Shown: piece after piece, positions 5,137-6,215 of the stretch
Numbering within the stretch: position 1 is the first letter of the stretch
How the letters are laid out: the number at the start of each line of letters is the position of its first letter
Origin: Clostridiales bacterium
GTDB lineage: Bacteria > Bacillota > Clostridia > Oscillospirales > QAMX01
DNA length: 6,215 nt
Assembly: GCA_003149835.1 (NCBI GenBank)
Contig: QAMX01000129.1
Span: 1-6,215 of the forward strand
Direction: 5' to 3'
The notes under the pieces: model-generated
Database searches by the model: none
What the model saw: only the letters and a program-made list of their open reading frames with translations
Told to the model about the DNA's origin: nothing
Made by a program: the position numbers and the translations under genes

Positions 5137-6215
5137 ATGACAGCTTTGCTTTTCACTGTGATTTTATTGCCGATGCTCTGCGCCGCGCTGGTGATCCCGG
5201 TCGGAAAACGGACGGAGCGGGGCAGAAATGCGTTTGCCGTCGCGGCGGCGGCCGCGGAATTTCTGCTGCTGATCGGCTGCGCGCTGGCTTACAAGGACGG
5301 GGAGGTTCGCGTCGCCGACCTCTGCGGCTTTGGCCTGAGCTTCACCGCCGACGGCTTTTCGATGCTGTACGCGCTTCTGGCGGGCTTTGCGTGGCTGATC
5401 GCCTCGGTTTTTTCAGTCGATTATCTGGCGGCCTACCGAAATAAAAACCGGCTCTGGTTTTTTCATCTGTTCACGCTCGGCTGCGTCGTCGGGATGTTTT
5501 TGTCCGCCGATTTGCTGACGGCGTTTGTCTTTTTCGAGATGATGTCGCTGGCCTCCTATCCGTGGGTGGCGCACGACGAGACAAAGCCGGCGCTGAAAGC
5601 GGCGGAGACGTATCTGGCCGTGGCCGTCATCGGCGGCATGGTCTGCCTGATGGGGCTGTTTTTGCTCTCGCACGAGCTGGGGACGCTGGCGTTTTCCGAG
5701 TTGCGCGCCGCTGCGGCGGCCGCGGACAGGACGGTTTTGTATATCGCGGGCGGCTGTCTGCTGTTTGGCTTCGGCGCCAAGGCGGGGATGTTCCCGCTGC
5801 ATATCTGGCTGCCGAAGGCGCATCCGGTCGCGCCCGCGCCGCAGAGCGCGCTGCTGTCCGGCGTGCTGACGAAGACCGGCGTGTTCGGCGTCCTGCTGCT
5901 GACGAGCCGGATTTTTGCGGGCAGCGAGGCGTGGGGGCTGGCGGTGCTGCTGCTCGGAACCGTGACGATGGCGCTCGGCGCCGTTCTCGCGGTGCTGTCG
6001 GTGGATATGAAGCGGATTCTGGCCTGCTCGTCGGTGTCTCAGATCGGCTTTATCCTGATCGGCGCGGCGATGCTGGCCATGCCCGGCGCGGAAAAAACGG
6101 CCGCCGTCTTTGGGACGGTCATGCATATGATTAACCATACGCTGATCAAGCTGCTGCTCTTCTGCCTCGCCGGGGTGGTGTACCGCAACCTGCACGCGCT
6201 CGACCTAAACGACAT
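5137..6215 (+). CDS. HyfB/NuoL/NuoM-family antiporter-like membrane subunit (partial, cut by right edge)
   Basis: The frame from ATG 5137 is open to the window end, giving 359 residues of a Proton_antipo_M protein; about 120 or more residues are expected beyond the edge. It begins MTALLFTVILLPMLCAAL, a normal first helix. Family positions visible are Glu134 in VFFEMMSLASY (TM5), Lys215 in GFGAKAGMFPLHIWLP (TM7), the loop KAHPVAPAPQSALLSG (227-242), Lys246 in LTKTGVFG (TM8), and His330/His334/Lys338 in MHMINHTLIK. Wording such as FFEMMSLASY and AGMFPLHIWLPKAHP is closest to the hydrogenase-4 component B / HycC type. The TM12 residue, and whether a NuoL-type lateral helix follows, lie outside the window. 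This is the fourth antiporter-like gene in the run and probably belongs to the same transcript, 13 nt after its neighbour. Confidence 0.9.
   Translation, partial: MTALLFTVILLPMLCAALVIPVGKRTERGRNAFAVAAAAAEFLLLIGCALAYKDGEVRVADLCGFGLSFTADGFSMLYALLAGFAWLIASVFSVDYLAAYRNKNRLWFFHLFTLGCVVGMFLSADLLTAFVFFEMMSLASYPWVAHDETKPALKAAETYLAVAVIGGMVCLMGLFLLSHELGTLAFSELRAAAAAADRTVLYIAGGCLLFGFGAKAGMFPLHIWLPKAHPVAPAPQSALLSGVLTKTGVFGVLLLTSRIFAGSEAWGLAVLLLGTVTMALGAVLAVLSVDMKRILACSSVSQIGFILIGAAMLAMPGAEKTAAVFGTVMHMINHTLIKLLLFCLAGVVYRNLHALDLND

Noticed and set aside
3897..5156. Long antisense open frame (419 codons) on the - strand
   Set aside because: It lies opposite a clear antiporter gene. Its product is rich in Arg, His, Asp and Gln with no membrane or domain pattern, as expected for the mirror of GC-rich membrane-protein codons.
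5413..6195. Antisense open frame (260 codons) on the - strand
   Set aside because: It overlaps the partial antiporter gene fully, with the same low-complexity Arg/His/Gln composition and no plausible ribosome site or family.
1..6215. Search by eye for CRISPR arrays, tRNA or rRNA genes, insertion sequences and attachment sites
   Set aside because: No regular repeats, cloverleaf-like segments, transposase frames or flanking direct repeats were seen; almost all bases are in the five coding regions.

Overview
The window is a stretch of one co-directional, GC-rich operon (all genes on the + strand). It encodes membrane subunits of a large ion-translocating complex of the Mrp / membrane-bound hydrogenase (Mbh) / complex I superfamily. 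The organism is most likely an anaerobic bacterium, tentatively a high-GC member of the Clostridia. This rests on strong Shine-Dalgarno sites (AAGGAGG, GGGGAG), tight gene packing, a GTG start and this type of complex. It is an inference from style, not from a marker gene.

Layout: positions 1-34 probably hold the last codons of an upstream gene. Positions 35-102 are a short leader with an AT-rich patch, a nine-codon reading frame and a strong GC hairpin. Positions 103-480 encode a small MrpC/MnhC/NuoK-like subunit. Then come four consecutive genes of the NuoL/NuoM/NuoN/MrpD proton-antiporter family: 483-1979, 2019-3488, 3666-5123, and 5137 to the right edge, where the last is cut off. Spacing is 2, 39, 177 and 13 nt. 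The only sizeable gap is 3489-3665, which holds no convincing gene but has some odd small open frames.

How they work together: the NuoK/MrpC-like protein normally packs against the first antiporter-like subunit and continues the chain of polar residues through the membrane. Each antiporter-like subunit carries the family's buried Glu (TM5), Lys (TM7), Lys (TM8) and His-x3-His-x3-Lys cluster. The three complete ones also have the TM12 Lys. All therefore look competent for proton or sodium conduction. No catalytic module (NiFe hydrogenase, NuoB/C/D, ferredoxin or NADH domains) lies inside the window, so whether the complex is a hydrogenase, a ferredoxin-driven pump or a stand-alone antiporter cannot be read from here.

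The most notable aspect is the four antiporter-like subunits in a row next to a single small K-type subunit. That is more than in classical complex I (three), Hyf (three), Mrp (two) or Mbh (one). Two of them (2019-3488 and 3666-5123) look like close tandem paralogues.
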